A program made the position numbers and the translations under genes. This document shows, in pieces, positions 24,067-33,312 of a stretch of DNA of 64,000 nucleotides. This DNA is from Enterococcus sp. DIV0212c (GTDB taxonomy: Bacteria; Bacillota; Bacilli; Lactobacillales; Enterococcaceae). The notes below the pieces were generated by a model. It saw only the letters and a program-made list of their open reading frames with translations, did not search any database and had not been told where the DNA came from. Numbering within the stretch: the first letter of the stretch is position 1; every line of letters begins with the position of its first letter. The stretch lies in the NCBI RefSeq assembly GCF_017377505.1, contig NZ_JAFREN010000004.1, positions 62,001-126,000 on the forward strand. The letters are read 5' to 3'.

Positions 24067-25407
24067 TTACTCATTGATTATTTTTTTCTTAACTTCTCTT
24101 ATACTATAGAAAATCAACACAGTTGCCAAAATCAATAGACCTATTATCAATAATAGACGTTTGCTATTTTCGCCCAGCAAAGGTAACTTTTGTGTATTTT
24201 CAGTTAGCGTCTGGTGGACCACATTGGTTACTTTATTTTTTACATAGATACATCTCACCACTTGATTATGCACGGCATATTTACCGAAATGTTCATCCTT
24301 TATTTCTTTCAAGGAATATTCTGGTATTTCTTTAATATCAACGCTATATGTTTGTCCTAATGCACCATTTTTTATCATCTGTTCTGCAAGGACATTTCCT
24401 TGTTCATCTTGATAATCAATCGTAACAGTCGAATCAGATAGTTCATTTTTGACTTGTTCATATGTATAAACGATTGATTGACTCTCTGGTTTAAAGGCTC
24501 CCGTCTGTTCACCGGTAATATTTTTTAACGTATATCCTTCAAATTCTCTGGCTCCGATTTGGTATGTTTCATCGATCAGGCCTTGTTTTATGGTAGGCTG
24601 TTCTAAATCATTGCCAGCTTCATCCTGGTAATAAGCTGTTACAGTTCCAAACTTTTCTTTATTTTTAGAATAGAGAAAGGTCACTTCTTGTGGATCTTTT
24701 GTAAACTGTCCAGAAACTGCTCCTTGCACTTCCTTCATAGTATAGTGGTCAATTTCCTTTTCTGGGATAGAAAACATTTCTCCAACCTTACCTTTAATGA
24801 CCTCATTTTCTATGATTTTCTGCCCGTCTTCTGAAATATATCGGACGGTTACGGAAGAATCCATAGTTTGCGGAACTTCTTCTACGCCTTTACCTTCCAT
24901 TGAATAGCCTAATTTTAAGTACCCATTTTCCATCTTCTTGACATTATAATGAATCGTAATAGTATACGTAAAATCCGCTTCTGGAATAATCGTTTTCGTA
25001 TATACCTTATCTGATGGATATGTCTCTATTTCTGAATAAATCGTGTCACCGTTAAAATCAATCCAACCTCTTTGAGCTTCTTTAAATTGCATGGCATAAA
25101 TTAAATTGATTTTATACTCATATCCTTTTTTCAGAGGAATTGATTTAGTCGCCGTTAGTTCTGCATCCCCTATGTTCGCAAAATTATTAATCACCATTTT
25201 TTGATTTAGTGATTGATTGACATGATTTTGAACAAATATCGAATCTTTATCAATACTTGGAAAACTTGAATTAAACTCAATTGTCCAACCGTTTGAAATA
25301 TCTAACTCTACATTATTTTTATCGTCTTCAGCATAGCTGACTGATCCTATCGTTAAAAAAAATGAAATAATCAGCAAAGAAATAATCATGCACTTATTTT
25401 TTTTCAT
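24067..25407 (-). CDS. Surface protein with MucBP repeats and LPLLG anchor
   Basis: 446-aa secreted protein. The signal peptide ends near VSYAED. An N-terminal domain (about 35-175) is shared with the next protein. Then come three MucBP-type repeats (about 185-245, 255-320, 325-390), each starting with a YxDExG-like stretch. The C-terminus has LPLLGE, a hydrophobic helix and Lys/Arg residues, which is a sortase signal with Leu where Thr is usual. Last gene of a three-gene surface cluster. Likely anchored to the wall and binding mucin or another matrix, inferred from domain type. Confidence 0.82.
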   Translation of the reverse strand: MKKNKCMIISLLIISFFLTIGSVSYAEDDKNNVELDISNGWTIEFNSSFPSIDKDSIFVQNHVNQSLNQKMVINNFANIGDAELTATKSIPLKKGYEYKINLIYAMQFKEAQRGWIDFNGDTIYSEIETYPSDKVYTKTIIPEADFTYTITIHYNVKKMENGYLKLGYSMEGKGVEEVPQTMDSSVTVRYISEDGQKIIENEVIKGKVGEMFSIPEKEIDHYTMKEVQGAVSGQFTKDPQEVTFLYSKNKEKFGTVTAYYQDEAGNDLEQPTIKQGLIDETYQIGAREFEGYTLKNITGEQTGAFKPESQSIVYTYEQVKNELSDSTVTIDYQDEQGNVLAEQMIKNGALGQTYSVDIKEIPEYSLKEIKDEHFGKYAVHNQVVRCIYVKNKVTNVVHQTLTENTQKLPLLGENSKRLLLIIGLLILATVLIFYSIREVKKKIINE

Positions 25408-25477
25408 TCAATCTATTTCCTTTCTCACATATCTTAATTTTACTCGTTATTATTTACTGTTCATTTAGCTTTAAAGC

Positions 25478-25510
25478 CTGGAATAAAACGAAATAATCGT
25501 TTTATTCCAG
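25478..25510. other. Perfect hairpin between two surface-protein genes
   Basis: Stem arms of 14 bp (25478-25491 with 25497-25510) and a 5-nt loop. No T-run follows on either strand. It may process or attenuate the message rather than end it. Confidence 0.55.
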
Positions 25511-25551
25511 ACCCTAAATTTAAATATAATTCAATACAGATTTTCTTTTAC

Positions 25552-27183
25552 TTAAAAAGAAAAGACACCTTGGTAGATTGTTTCTGATTCCATCCCTAAT
25601 TCTTCCAGAACAGATTTGATTTCAACCGAATCTCCCACTGCCAACTCAAATGGTTTACTTTCATCATCTTTTAGCTCAATGATATATTCACCTTCTTCGT
25701 CTGTCATCACTTCAAATTGATACTCTTTTTCACCATGATGGACAACAGCTTTTATCTTAGCTTTTATATCTGCTTGTCCTGTAATTGACTGATCTCCAGC
25801 TGAAAGAGTTTTGATTGAAGGGGGTCTAGGAGCAACGATTGTTTCTGCTGTTTTACTTTGACCATACTCATCGATTACTTCCGCAGTTATTTCTGTTCCT
25901 ACAGGGTATGGTTGCGGTAAAGTTATCATAAATTTCCCGTCTTCATCAGAGGTTACTTTAAATACTCTAGAGTTGATTTTAATTTCAACTTCTACATTTT
26001 TTCTTGTTGTTTCTCCAACTAGTTCCACATCAGCACTTGTAATAGTATCCGTAAATTTTACGTTCAATTCTTTATCGTAAATAACGATCATTTCTGTTGA
26101 TATACTTACATTTCCAGCTATATCTTTAGCAGTTGCAGACACCTTAGTTCCAAAATCATAATTTTTATCTAAATAAATCGTGAAATCACCTTTGCTGTCA
26201 GCATGTTCTTGATAAATATCAGAATCCATGTTCAACGTTACCAAAGCATTTGGTTCAGCCTTTCCATGTGCTTCTTTGCTTTCGGTTGTTAGTTGTTCCA
26301 ATTTTGGTGCATCGGGTGCAATCGTATCAATCACTTTTGTTTCCGCCTCTTTACTGCGATCTCCTGATTCTGTGATTTGGACACCTTTGATTGTTTCATT
26401 ATAAATAAATGCTCGGCTAGCAGTTACAGCAAAACGTCCATCCGTATCTATTTTGCTTGTGCCCAAAATTTTTCCAAAAGCATCTTGGATTTCAATCTTA
26501 TTTCCAGATTGACCTTTTCCAGTAATAACTTTTTGATCTGCTTCTGGTGCATCTAATACCGGAGCTTCTAATTTAGATTTTTCTACAATACCACCTTCAC
26601 CATTTGTATCAAAAGCCAATTTTAAATAAACATTAGAAACCTTTGGAATCTTGTAATCAATTGTAATCACATAATCCATATCCTGTTCTGCGGTAAATGT
26701 TTTGGTATATAGATGATCTTTTGCATCATTTCCGTTTGGATCAGTGCTGGAAACTTTTTCACCATTAAAGTCAATTGATCCTGTGCCAGTTTTATTGAAC
26801 TGCATCGCATAGATTAAATTAATTTTATACTCATTCCCTTTTTTCATTGGGATTTTTTTTGTTGCACGTAAGGTTGCTTCACCTATATTTGCAGCGTTAT
26901 TGATGAGCATTTTCTGATGTAAAGATGCATTTTCTTTTCCTTCGATGAACACGTCTTCTACGTGGATATTAGGTAAACTACTTTTAAATTCAATATCCCA
27001 TCCAACTGTTACATCTAACGGATCAACCACTTTTTTTACGGGATCATTTTTGTGCAAAAAAGCATTAGTATGTGATCTATCTTTTTCTTGGTATTGTGCT
27101 GCTGAAACTTCAGTTGTATTCAATAAGTAAGCACCTAAAAGTACTACCATCGGAATCGCATATTGAATTGTTTTTTTCTTCAT
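25552..27183 (-). CDS. Secreted protein with Ig-like repeats, no wall anchor seen
   Basis: 543-aa protein. The signal peptide ends near EVSAAQ. The N-terminal domain (about 55-200, with EYKINLIYAMQF and IDFNGE) is homologous to that of the MucBP protein downstream. Four Ig-like repeats follow, with the ITGxAxxNxxV and DGxFxI patterns of the Big_6 group. There is no LPxTG motif or transmembrane tail, so it may stay bound through the shared domain or be released. AGAGGTG before the ATG. Middle gene of the cluster. Confidence 0.8.
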   Translation of the reverse strand: MKKKTIQYAIPMVVLLGAYLLNTTEVSAAQYQEKDRSHTNAFLHKNDPVKKVVDPLDVTVGWDIEFKSSLPNIHVEDVFIEGKENASLHQKMLINNAANIGEATLRATKKIPMKKGNEYKINLIYAMQFNKTGTGSIDFNGEKVSSTDPNGNDAKDHLYTKTFTAEQDMDYVITIDYKIPKVSNVYLKLAFDTNGEGGIVEKSKLEAPVLDAPEADQKVITGKGQSGNKIEIQDAFGKILGTSKIDTDGRFAVTASRAFIYNETIKGVQITESGDRSKEAETKVIDTIAPDAPKLEQLTTESKEAHGKAEPNALVTLNMDSDIYQEHADSKGDFTIYLDKNYDFGTKVSATAKDIAGNVSISTEMIVIYDKELNVKFTDTITSADVELVGETTRKNVEVEIKINSRVFKVTSDEDGKFMITLPQPYPVGTEITAEVIDEYGQSKTAETIVAPRPPSIKTLSAGDQSITGQADIKAKIKAVVHHGEKEYQFEVMTDEEGEYIIELKDDESKPFELAVGDSVEIKSVLEELGMESETIYQGVFSF

Positions 27184-27207
27184 AGAACACCTCTTCTTTT
27201 ATGTCTA

Positions 27208-28965
27208 TTACTGTACAGTTACAGTGATTGTATCGCTGTCTATCCCATTACTTGTTTGATAGATAGATAAAATATTTCCTTGTTTTAGGCCGCTTACTGG
27301 GATTCTAAAATTCCCAGCGTTATCTGCATTTCCTGAAAAAAATAACCCGTTATTTGAAAACACTTTAATTGAGGCATTTGAATCCGCTGTCCCGGTCACT
27401 TCTCTAGAAAGCTCATCCACTGTATTTACAGATGGAATTTTAGGATACACGATAATTTCCTTACTCTTTTTTGTACCATCTGGGAAAAATACTGACACTT
27501 CTACTTGAGTTGCAGCAGGGTAGGTTTTCCCATTCATATCTATTGTAAAATCTCCATTTGAATCTGATGTCCCCTCATAGATACGCGCTCGCATATTTTC
27601 AACGCTGACCTCTATCTTAGCGTTAGGAATTGTTTTACCTGTTATGATAGAATCTGATGTGTAAATTGGATTGATACCTATCTCATCATTAGCTGGTTTT
27701 ACAATTGTTTTGGTACTTTCACTTCTATTTCCTTTTTCATCCGTAATGAATGCCTCTACACCTGTGCCCGCAGGATAGGTATGATCAAGTGTAATAGAAA
27801 ATGTTCCGTCATTTTTTACTTTTTCACGATATTTTTCAACGCCCATGATCAAATCAACTTGTGTATTTGGTGCAGCGTTTCCTGTAACTGTCATATCTTT
27901 ATCTGTAATTTCATTTAGTACAGGTTTTTCTAATTCAGTATGAGTTGATTGAACAGTACTAAAAGCAATCTCACTTCGATCCCCTTGGTTATTTTCTACA
28001 AAAGATTCAATCTGAGTTCCAGCTGGATAGGCCTTTTCCAAATTAATAGAAAATTTACCTGATTGAGAAACTGTATCTCTATATTTCTCTTTACCAATCA
28101 TTACATTAATTGAGGTATTTGGAACAGCTGTTCCAGTGATCAAAGTATCTTTATCGGTCACAATATCCAATTTAGGTTTTTCTAACTGTTCAGATCCTGG
28201 TTTAAAAACAGTCACATTAATTGTTTTAGTCGTTGTTAAATTATTTTTATCTGTCACTGAATAGGTAACTAAATAGTTTCCTTCTTGTGCTGTATTGACC
28301 ATACCAGAATAGCTGATTGACTTAGAAATATCTTCTCCATCTTGATCATAAGCAGTGACACCATCCAAATAATCAAATGATGTGTTCAAAGGAACCCTAC
28401 GATCTTCAGCTTCAATTGTCGGAGGTAAAAGCGTCTCACCAGATGAAACAGTAAAATATCCTAATGGATAACTATCTGCAAGAATTCCTGTCAGTAACCA
28501 ACGTTCATTTGCAGCAAGTAAATAAGTTGTATTTGGTTTTAAAACTCCTGCTTTTAGTGAAATAAACGTTTCTTTTCCATGTACATTAATTCGCCCCACA
28601 GCATATCTAGTGTTTCCACTTTCATCCAAAATAATCACATCAATATATCGATCCCAATAACTATTCTGTTTCGTTACACGTATAGTTGACGTTCTAGTTG
28701 ATATTTGCCCATTATTTAAAAGGTCTCCTTCAAATACATCGTATTTATAGATAGCCCAATTTGCCGATTTCTGTATTTGTGCTTCAGAAATTGATGATCT
28801 TTTAGCGTTTTCTATATTCGTTGGTATATCAATGCTATCCTTTAGAGTATTCTGTTCGTTGATTGTTTCTGCATTCGCTTCATTTGCAATACCTCCGACA
28901 CTAAAAAAGCATATAAATAAAAAATATAAAAAAATCATTTTTGTTTCAATTCTTTCTTTAAACAT
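27208..28965 (-). CDS. Secreted protein with DUF5011 and Big_6-type Ig repeats
   Basis: 585-aa protein, first gene of the cluster. The signal peptide is at residues 1-32 (ends EANAET). A domain of about 140 residues that I do not recognise is followed by a DUF5011-type Ig domain (about 178-255; YDQDGEDISKSI, GNYLVTYSVTD). Four tandem Big_6-like repeats then run to the end, the first two very alike (ITGTAVPNTSINVMIGKEKY versus VTGNAAPNTQVDLIMGVEKY). No wall anchor is visible. GAAAGGA before the ATG. Probably an adhesin or matrix protein, inferred. Confidence 0.8.
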   Translation of the reverse strand: MFKERIETKMIFLYFLFICFFSVGGIANEANAETINEQNTLKDSIDIPTNIENAKRSSISEAQIQKSANWAIYKYDVFEGDLLNNGQISTRTSTIRVTKQNSYWDRYIDVIILDESGNTRYAVGRINVHGKETFISLKAGVLKPNTTYLLAANERWLLTGILADSYPLGYFTVSSGETLLPPTIEAEDRRVPLNTSFDYLDGVTAYDQDGEDISKSISYSGMVNTAQEGNYLVTYSVTDKNNLTTTKTINVTVFKPGSEQLEKPKLDIVTDKDTLITGTAVPNTSINVMIGKEKYRDTVSQSGKFSINLEKAYPAGTQIESFVENNQGDRSEIAFSTVQSTHTELEKPVLNEITDKDMTVTGNAAPNTQVDLIMGVEKYREKVKNDGTFSITLDHTYPAGTGVEAFITDEKGNRSESTKTIVKPANDEIGINPIYTSDSIITGKTIPNAKIEVSVENMRARIYEGTSDSNGDFTIDMNGKTYPAATQVEVSVFFPDGTKKSKEIIVYPKIPSVNTVDELSREVTGTADSNASIKVFSNNGLFFSGNADNAGNFRIPVSGLKQGNILSIYQTSNGIDSDTITVTVQ

Positions 28966-29089
28966 TTGATCATTCCTTTCAAGTTTGATAACACTACTTC
29001 TGTCACTTTTTAATCAGTCTCCGCCTTTCTTATTTTCTACAAATAGCTTTACAACATAATATTTATGAAAAAAATACTGCTGTATAATT

Positions 29090-29101
29090 TATATTAATAC
29101 A
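29090..29101. promoter_or_regulatory. Candidate regulator box upstream of the surface cluster
   Basis: Read on the minus strand as TTGTATTAATATAA (12-bp core), matching the perfect palindrome upstream of the divergent regulator at 11 of 12 core positions. A -10-like TAAATA begins 24 nt further in the minus direction, a spacing like that of PrfA-type activated promoters. Confidence 0.5.
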
Positions 29102-29106
29102 AAATA

Positions 29107-29147
29107 AAATAGCACAATGTTCCTCAGGAACTTTATGCTATTTTTTT
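29107..29147 (+). terminator. Terminator-like hairpin in the divergent intergenic region
   Basis: Outer stem AAATAGCA/TGCTATTT and inner stem GTTCC/GGAAC, followed on the plus strand by eight T. No plus-strand gene lies before it, so it may end a short transcript or shield the regulator from upstream reading. Confidence 0.6.
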
Positions 29148-29173
29148 AATCTTATTTAAATATACATCTAATT

Positions 29174-29200
29174 TTGTTATCTTTTTGAAAAAAATAACAA
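29174..29200. promoter_or_regulatory. Near-perfect inverted repeat upstream of the Crp-like regulator
   Basis: Two 13-bp arms around one central base, 12 of 13 matching, with outer TTGTTAT and ATAACAA. The half-site TGTTATCTT recurs at 29219-29227. It could be a second protein-binding site. Confidence 0.4.
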
Positions 29201-29238
29201 ACAAACGAACTAAAATGTGTTATCTTATTTTGTATGAT

Positions 29239-29250
29239 TGTATTAATACA
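29239..29250. promoter_or_regulatory. Perfect palindrome TGTATTAATACA at the regulator's promoter
   Basis: 12-bp palindrome 22 nt before the regulator's ATG, just after a TATGAT -10-like element (29231-29236). It is shared with the surface cluster box at 29090-29101, which suggests autoregulation and control of the divergent operon. Confidence 0.5.
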
Positions 29251-29272
29251 TCAATTACGCTGGAGGACAAGT

Positions 29273-29965
29273 ATGTTTATAGAAGATTTATTTAATTATC
29301 ACACTCACCTTAAAGAAACAAATTCAGCATTCATTTTGCGATTATCTGAAAAAGAAACAATTACAACGATTTGGGTTAATGAGCACACCAATTTTACCAA
29401 TAAAATTTTACCCAATCACTTATATTTTATTCAATCTGGCTATGTAAAATCTTCAGTAATCGATAAACAAGGAACCCTAAAATCCTTTGATTTATTAGGT
29501 CCTTCTGAATTTTTAGGATTAAATACTTTATTTCAAGTATCTAAATCAGACAGCCCTTGGTTATTTACATCTCTAGAAAAAGTCAAATTAGTAGTCATTC
29601 CTTACTACAAATTAAATTCTGCGGATAAAGAAATTTTTGATATGCTTTATAAAAATTTTTATCATCAGGCCCAGAAAGTCCATTTTTCTTGGTATATCTC
29701 TTCACTATCTGGTTATGAACGTGTCTTTACTTCACTTATTTTACTGGTTCATTATTTAGGTAAAAAATCTAAAAATTATTTTACATTACCTAAATTTGTA
29801 ACTCATTCCTTGTTAGCTGAATTTTCCAATGTTTCTCGTCCCTATGTCACAAAAGTCCTTTTACAACTTGAAAATAAACAACTGATTCGATACCGTCATC
29901 GTATTATTAAATTTTGCAACAACAGCGATCTCCTATCTAAATATTTGAACGACTTTCTTTTTTGA
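29273..29965 (+). CDS. Crp/Fnr (PrfA-like) transcription regulator
   Basis: 230-aa regulator. The N-terminal cyclic-nucleotide-type beta barrel (about 10-125) lacks obvious cAMP-contact residues. A long dimer helix and a C-terminal winged helix follow (about 180-215; HSLLAEFSNVSRPYVTKVLLQLE). GGAGGACAAGT sets the ATG, not the codon 13 residues earlier. It is divergent to the three surface genes and shares a palindrome with them. Control of those genes is inferred from layout. Confidence 0.85.
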   Translation: MFIEDLFNYHTHLKETNSAFILRLSEKETITTIWVNEHTNFTNKILPNHLYFIQSGYVKSSVIDKQGTLKSFDLLGPSEFLGLNTLFQVSKSDSPWLFTSLEKVKLVVIPYYKLNSADKEIFDMLYKNFYHQAQKVHFSWYISSLSGYERVFTSLILLVHYLGKKSKNYFTLPKFVTHSLLAEFSNVSRPYVTKVLLQLENKQLIRYRHRIIKFCNNSDLLSKYLNDFLF

Positions 29966-30152
29966 TACATACATACTATTTGGTAATAGAAACAACTTTT
30001 TTAGAATATAAGTTCTCCCAAAAAACTATTAATTATGTAACACAAATACTGTAAAAAACAGCCAGTTAGACTAATCTAACCATTGTTTGGGGCTCATAAC
30101 GGATAAAAATAATCCGCATAAATTTAAATTTTTTAATAACTCCGTCAAAAAA

Positions 30153-30188
30153 AAACATTTGACATCAATTGGATTGTCAAATGTTTTT
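30153..30188. terminator. Bidirectional terminator between the Crp-like and acetyltransferase genes
   Basis: Stem AAACATTTGACA with its complement around a 9-nt loop, with A and T tracts on both sides. The 187 nt between it and the regulator's stop holds two small hairpins and no gene. Confidence 0.85.
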
Positions 30189-30192
30189 TTCT

Positions 30193-30714
30193 TTAATCGA
30201 TCATCATACTCATTAAATGAACATCTAAAAATTCCCCATCATCAGTCTTCGCCCCACGAGACATAATCGCTTCTGTTTTAAATCCAATCTTTTCATAAAC
30301 ATGGACCGCACGTTGATTACGATGTTGAACAGTCAGTTCTAAACGACGAATCATTTCACTTTCTTTGGCCCACTCAATTAATTCCTCCATCATCAAGCTG
30401 CCTAAACCAAAACCCCAATAATCTTTTAGAATGCTAATTCCGATCTCTCCAATATGTTCCATACGATTTTTCGATGATGCTTTTACAGAAGCCGTACCAA
30501 TGACTTTCCCGTCTGCTAAAGCAACCATCAACACATTGTTCGGTGATTCATAGAGATTTGCTAAGTTCTCGCTCATCTCATCCGGTGTCATTTCCATCCC
30601 TTTTTCATCCATTACCAAGTATGGTGTTTCACTGCCAATAACTTTTACTGCATGTAAAATCTCTACTGCATCATCTGGAATAGCTTCCCGAATTGTAAAT
30701 TCAACCTCTGTCAT
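30193..30714 (-). CDS. GNAT family N-acetyltransferase
   Basis: 173-aa acetyltransferase. It has IGISILKDYWGFGLGSLMMEEL as the acetyl-CoA region and NQRAVHVYEKIGFKTE near the end. It overlaps tsaE by 4 nt (ATGA), so it is translated with it. Genes after tsaE are often rimI or other acetyltransferases; this one is longer than RimI and closer to the general Acetyltransf_1 type. The substrate is unknown. Confidence 0.85.
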   Translation of the reverse strand: MTEVEFTIREAIPDDAVEILHAVKVIGSETPYLVMDEKGMEMTPDEMSENLANLYESPNNVLMVALADGKVIGTASVKASSKNRMEHIGEIGISILKDYWGFGLGSLMMEELIEWAKESEMIRRLELTVQHRNQRAVHVYEKIGFKTEAIMSRGAKTDDGEFLDVHLMSMMID

Positions 30715-31184
30715 ATATTTTCCTCCACTTTTTTCTGAATACGTTTTAAAAAGTGCTCTGCCTGAGCGCCTATTGCCTGGATCGACAGTAATCGTTTTTC
30801 CATATCTTCAGAATCTTTTGCGATAGTGATATCCAAATAATCTGTTGGTAGAAATTCACCCAATAACTTTCCCCATTCAACAACAGATAACCCGTCTCCT
30901 TCAAAATATTCATCTAAGCCCAAATCATCCGCACCATTCTCGATACGATATACATCCATATGATAGAGTGGTAAACGTCCTTGCTGGTACTCACGAATGA
31001 TTGTATACGTGGGACTTTTGATCATTTGATCGATCCCTAATCCTAAAGCAATCCCTTTAGTCATCGTGGTTTTTCCTGCGCCTAAATCCCCAGAAAGGAT
31101 AATTGTATCGCCTGGATCAGCGACTAATCCAATCGTTTTTGCCAAAGCTTCCATCTCTTCAATATCATTGATTAAAATATCCAT
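30711..31184 (-). CDS. tsaE: TsaE, tRNA t6A threonylcarbamoyl complex ATPase
   Basis: 157-aa P-loop ATPase that drives turnover of the TsaB-TsaD-TsaE complex making t6A37 in ANN-decoding tRNAs. Walker A GDLGAGKTTMTKGIA; later SPTYTIIREYQ, LYHMDVYRI and VVEWGKLL, all typical. AGGTGA precedes the ATG. TsaB and TsaD are not in the window. Followed by an overlapping acetyltransferase gene. Confidence 0.95.
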   Translation of the reverse strand: MDILINDIEEMEALAKTIGLVADPGDTIILSGDLGAGKTTMTKGIALGLGIDQMIKSPTYTIIREYQQGRLPLYHMDVYRIENGADDLGLDEYFEGDGLSVVEWGKLLGEFLPTDYLDITIAKDSEDMEKRLLSIQAIGAQAEHFLKRIQKKVEENI

Positions 31185-31241
31185 TTGTTCACCTACCCAT
31201 TTGTTTAAACTTTCTATGTAGTGTAGTATACCGAATTATTG

Positions 31242-31298
31242 AAAAAAAAACTAGAGAATCAAAACAAAACGCTAATCGCTTTGTTCTGATTTTCTAGT
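31242..31298 (-). terminator. Terminator of pta
   Basis: Long imperfect stem with outer ACTAG/CTAGT and inner ACAAA/TTTGT, followed on the minus strand by nine T. Confidence 0.9.
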
Positions 31299-31306
31299 AC
31301 TCGTAA

Positions 31307-32287
31307 TTAGTTCATCAATGTTTGTGCAGCAGTAATGATTGATAATTTGTAGATATCTTCTTCATTTGCTCCACGAGATAAATCTGAAACTGGTTTGTTC
31401 AATCCTTGTAAGATTGGACCAATTGCCTCAAAGTTACCTAAACGTTGTGCAATCTTATAGCCAATATTTCCTGATTGTAATTCTGGGAAAACAAAGACTG
31501 TCGCTTGTCCTGCAACAGGTGAATTTGGTGCTTTTAATTGAGCAACTGACGCAACATATGAAGCATCAAATTGTAATTCACCATCGATTTCAAGTTCAGG
31601 CGCTAAGCTTTTAGCGATTTTTGTTGCTTCAACGACTTTATCAACTTCAGGTGCTTTCGCAGAACCTTTTGTTGAAAAGCTCATCATCGCAACTTTTGGA
31701 TCGATATCGAATAATTCAGCCGTTTTGGCACTATCGACTGCAATCTCAGCTAATTCTTGCGCTGTTGGGTTTACATTGATTGCGCAATCTGCAAAGATAT
31801 ATTTTTCTTGATCGCGACCACGAACCATGATCATTGCACCACTGGTACGGCTAACACCTGGTTTTGTTTTGATGATTTGTAGAGCTGGACGAACAGTGTC
31901 TCCAGTTGAGTGGATCGCACCACTGACCATACCATCAGCAAGGCCCATGTAAGTAAGCATTGTACCAAAGTAGTTTACGTCTTTTAAAATCTTACGAGCA
32001 TCTTCATCTGTCACTTTTCCATTGCGTCGTTCAACAAACGCAGCAACCATATCTTCCCATCCGTCATAATTGTCAGGATCAATGATTGTAAAGCCAGAAG
32101 CTTTGATTCCGCGAGCATGTGCTGCTTCCACAATTGCCTCTTGTTTACCGATCAAGATCGGTTCCATTAATTCTTCTGCTTTCAAGCGAGCTGCAGCCCC
32201 TAAAATACGAGGATCTGTTGCTTCCGGGAAAACAATTTTGATGTTACGGCGAATGACTTTAAATTTTAAGCTATCGAATAATTCCAC
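31307..32287 (-). CDS. pta: Phosphate acetyltransferase
   Basis: 326-aa cytosolic enzyme that converts acetyl-CoA and phosphate to acetyl phosphate, which acetate kinase uses to make ATP. Conserved stretches: MVSGAIHSTGDTVRPALQII, CAINVNPTAQELAEIA, FSTKGSAKAP and NIGYKIAQRLGNFEAIGP. The length is that of the short EutD/Pta type. Monocistronic. In fermentation it is the acetate branch beside the folate and glycine genes further on. Confidence 0.95.
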   Translation of the reverse strand: MELFDSLKFKVIRRNIKIVFPEATDPRILGAAARLKAEELMEPILIGKQEAIVEAAHARGIKASGFTIIDPDNYDGWEDMVAAFVERRNGKVTDEDARKILKDVNYFGTMLTYMGLADGMVSGAIHSTGDTVRPALQIIKTKPGVSRTSGAMIMVRGRDQEKYIFADCAINVNPTAQELAEIAVDSAKTAELFDIDPKVAMMSFSTKGSAKAPEVDKVVEATKIAKSLAPELEIDGELQFDASYVASVAQLKAPNSPVAGQATVFVFPELQSGNIGYKIAQRLGNFEAIGPILQGLNKPVSDLSRGANEEDIYKLSIITAAQTLMN

Positions 32288-32440
32288 GATATACCCTCCA
32301 ACTGATTATTTATACAAACTTATCATACACCATTCTTCAAGAAAATAACAGTTATTTCTAGCTGTATTAGTGTAAAAAATGCTTATTCTGATATTATTTT
32401 CACAAACTTCCCCCACTGCACTATAACAGAGCGGCCTGTT

Positions 32441-33124
32441 TTATGACACTGTATCAGGCAACTGCCAGTTAATTGGTGTCTCTCCCAATTGTTCCAAAGC
32501 TTGGTTAGTTTTTGAGAATGGCTTCGATCCAAAAAAACCACGGTGAGCAGCTAAAGGACTTGGATGTGGTGATTTAATAATGATATGTTTGCTCGTATCG
32601 ATCATCTTGATTTTTTCTTGCGCTGGTTTCCCCCATAGAATAAATACAATCGGTTTATCACGTTCGTTAAGTTTTTTTATAATCGCATCTGTTAGGTTTT
32701 CCCATCCTTGACCACGATGTGAATAAGCTTGTCCGTTGCGAACTGTTAAAACAGTGTTTAATAAAAGAACCCCTTGTTTGGCCCAGCTTTCTAAAAAACC
32801 GTGTGAAACTGGCGGATACCCTAAATCAGCTTGAAGTTCTTTGTAAATGTTCATCAAAGACGGCGGCGTTCTCACACCTGGCTGCACAGAAAAACTCAAC
32901 CCATGAGCTTGATTTGGCCCATGATAAGGATCTTGTCCTAATATCACGACTTTGACATCTTCATAAGGGGTTAATTCCAATGCAGAATAAATATGATACA
33001 TATCTGGGTAAATAGTTTGCTCACTATACTCTTGTTTTAAAAATTCTCTTAAATGTAAATAATACTCTTTTGTAAATTCTTCCTCTAAAACTTCCTGCCA
33101 ACTATTATGAATAATTGCTTTCAT
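32441..33124 (-). CDS. ung: Uracil-DNA glycosylase, family 1
   Basis: 227-aa base-excision repair enzyme that removes uracil from DNA. The catalytic Asp lies in [18 protein letters not shown], the uracil pocket contains [11 protein letters not shown], and the Leu-intercalation loop with catalytic His is [30 protein letters not shown] precedes the ATG. Monocistronic. Confidence 0.97.
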   Translation of the reverse strand: MKAIIHNSWQEVLEEEFTKEYYLHLREFLKQEYSEQTIYPDMYHIYSALELTPYEDVKVVILGQDPYHGPNQAHGLSFSVQPGVRTPPSLMNIYKELQADLGYPPVSHGFLESWAKQGVLLLNTVLTVRNGQAYSHRGQGWENLTDAIIKKLNERDKPIVFILWGKPAQEKIKMIDTSKHIIIKSPHPSPLAAHRGFFGSKPFSKTNQALEQLGETPINWQLPDTVS

Positions 33125-33312
33125 TAGTCGTCCTCCTTCATTTGATTCGTTTTTTAGGTATTAATAATTAATAGCTTTTATTCTGACGGCTTTTTTTTAC
33201 ACTTTTAGCATATCGGATTTTTAATGACGTGACAAGAGAATTTTTCTGCACTGAAACGGAAAAAACATGGTAAACTATAGATAAGTTAAATAAACGAGGA
33301 GTAGAAAATTTT

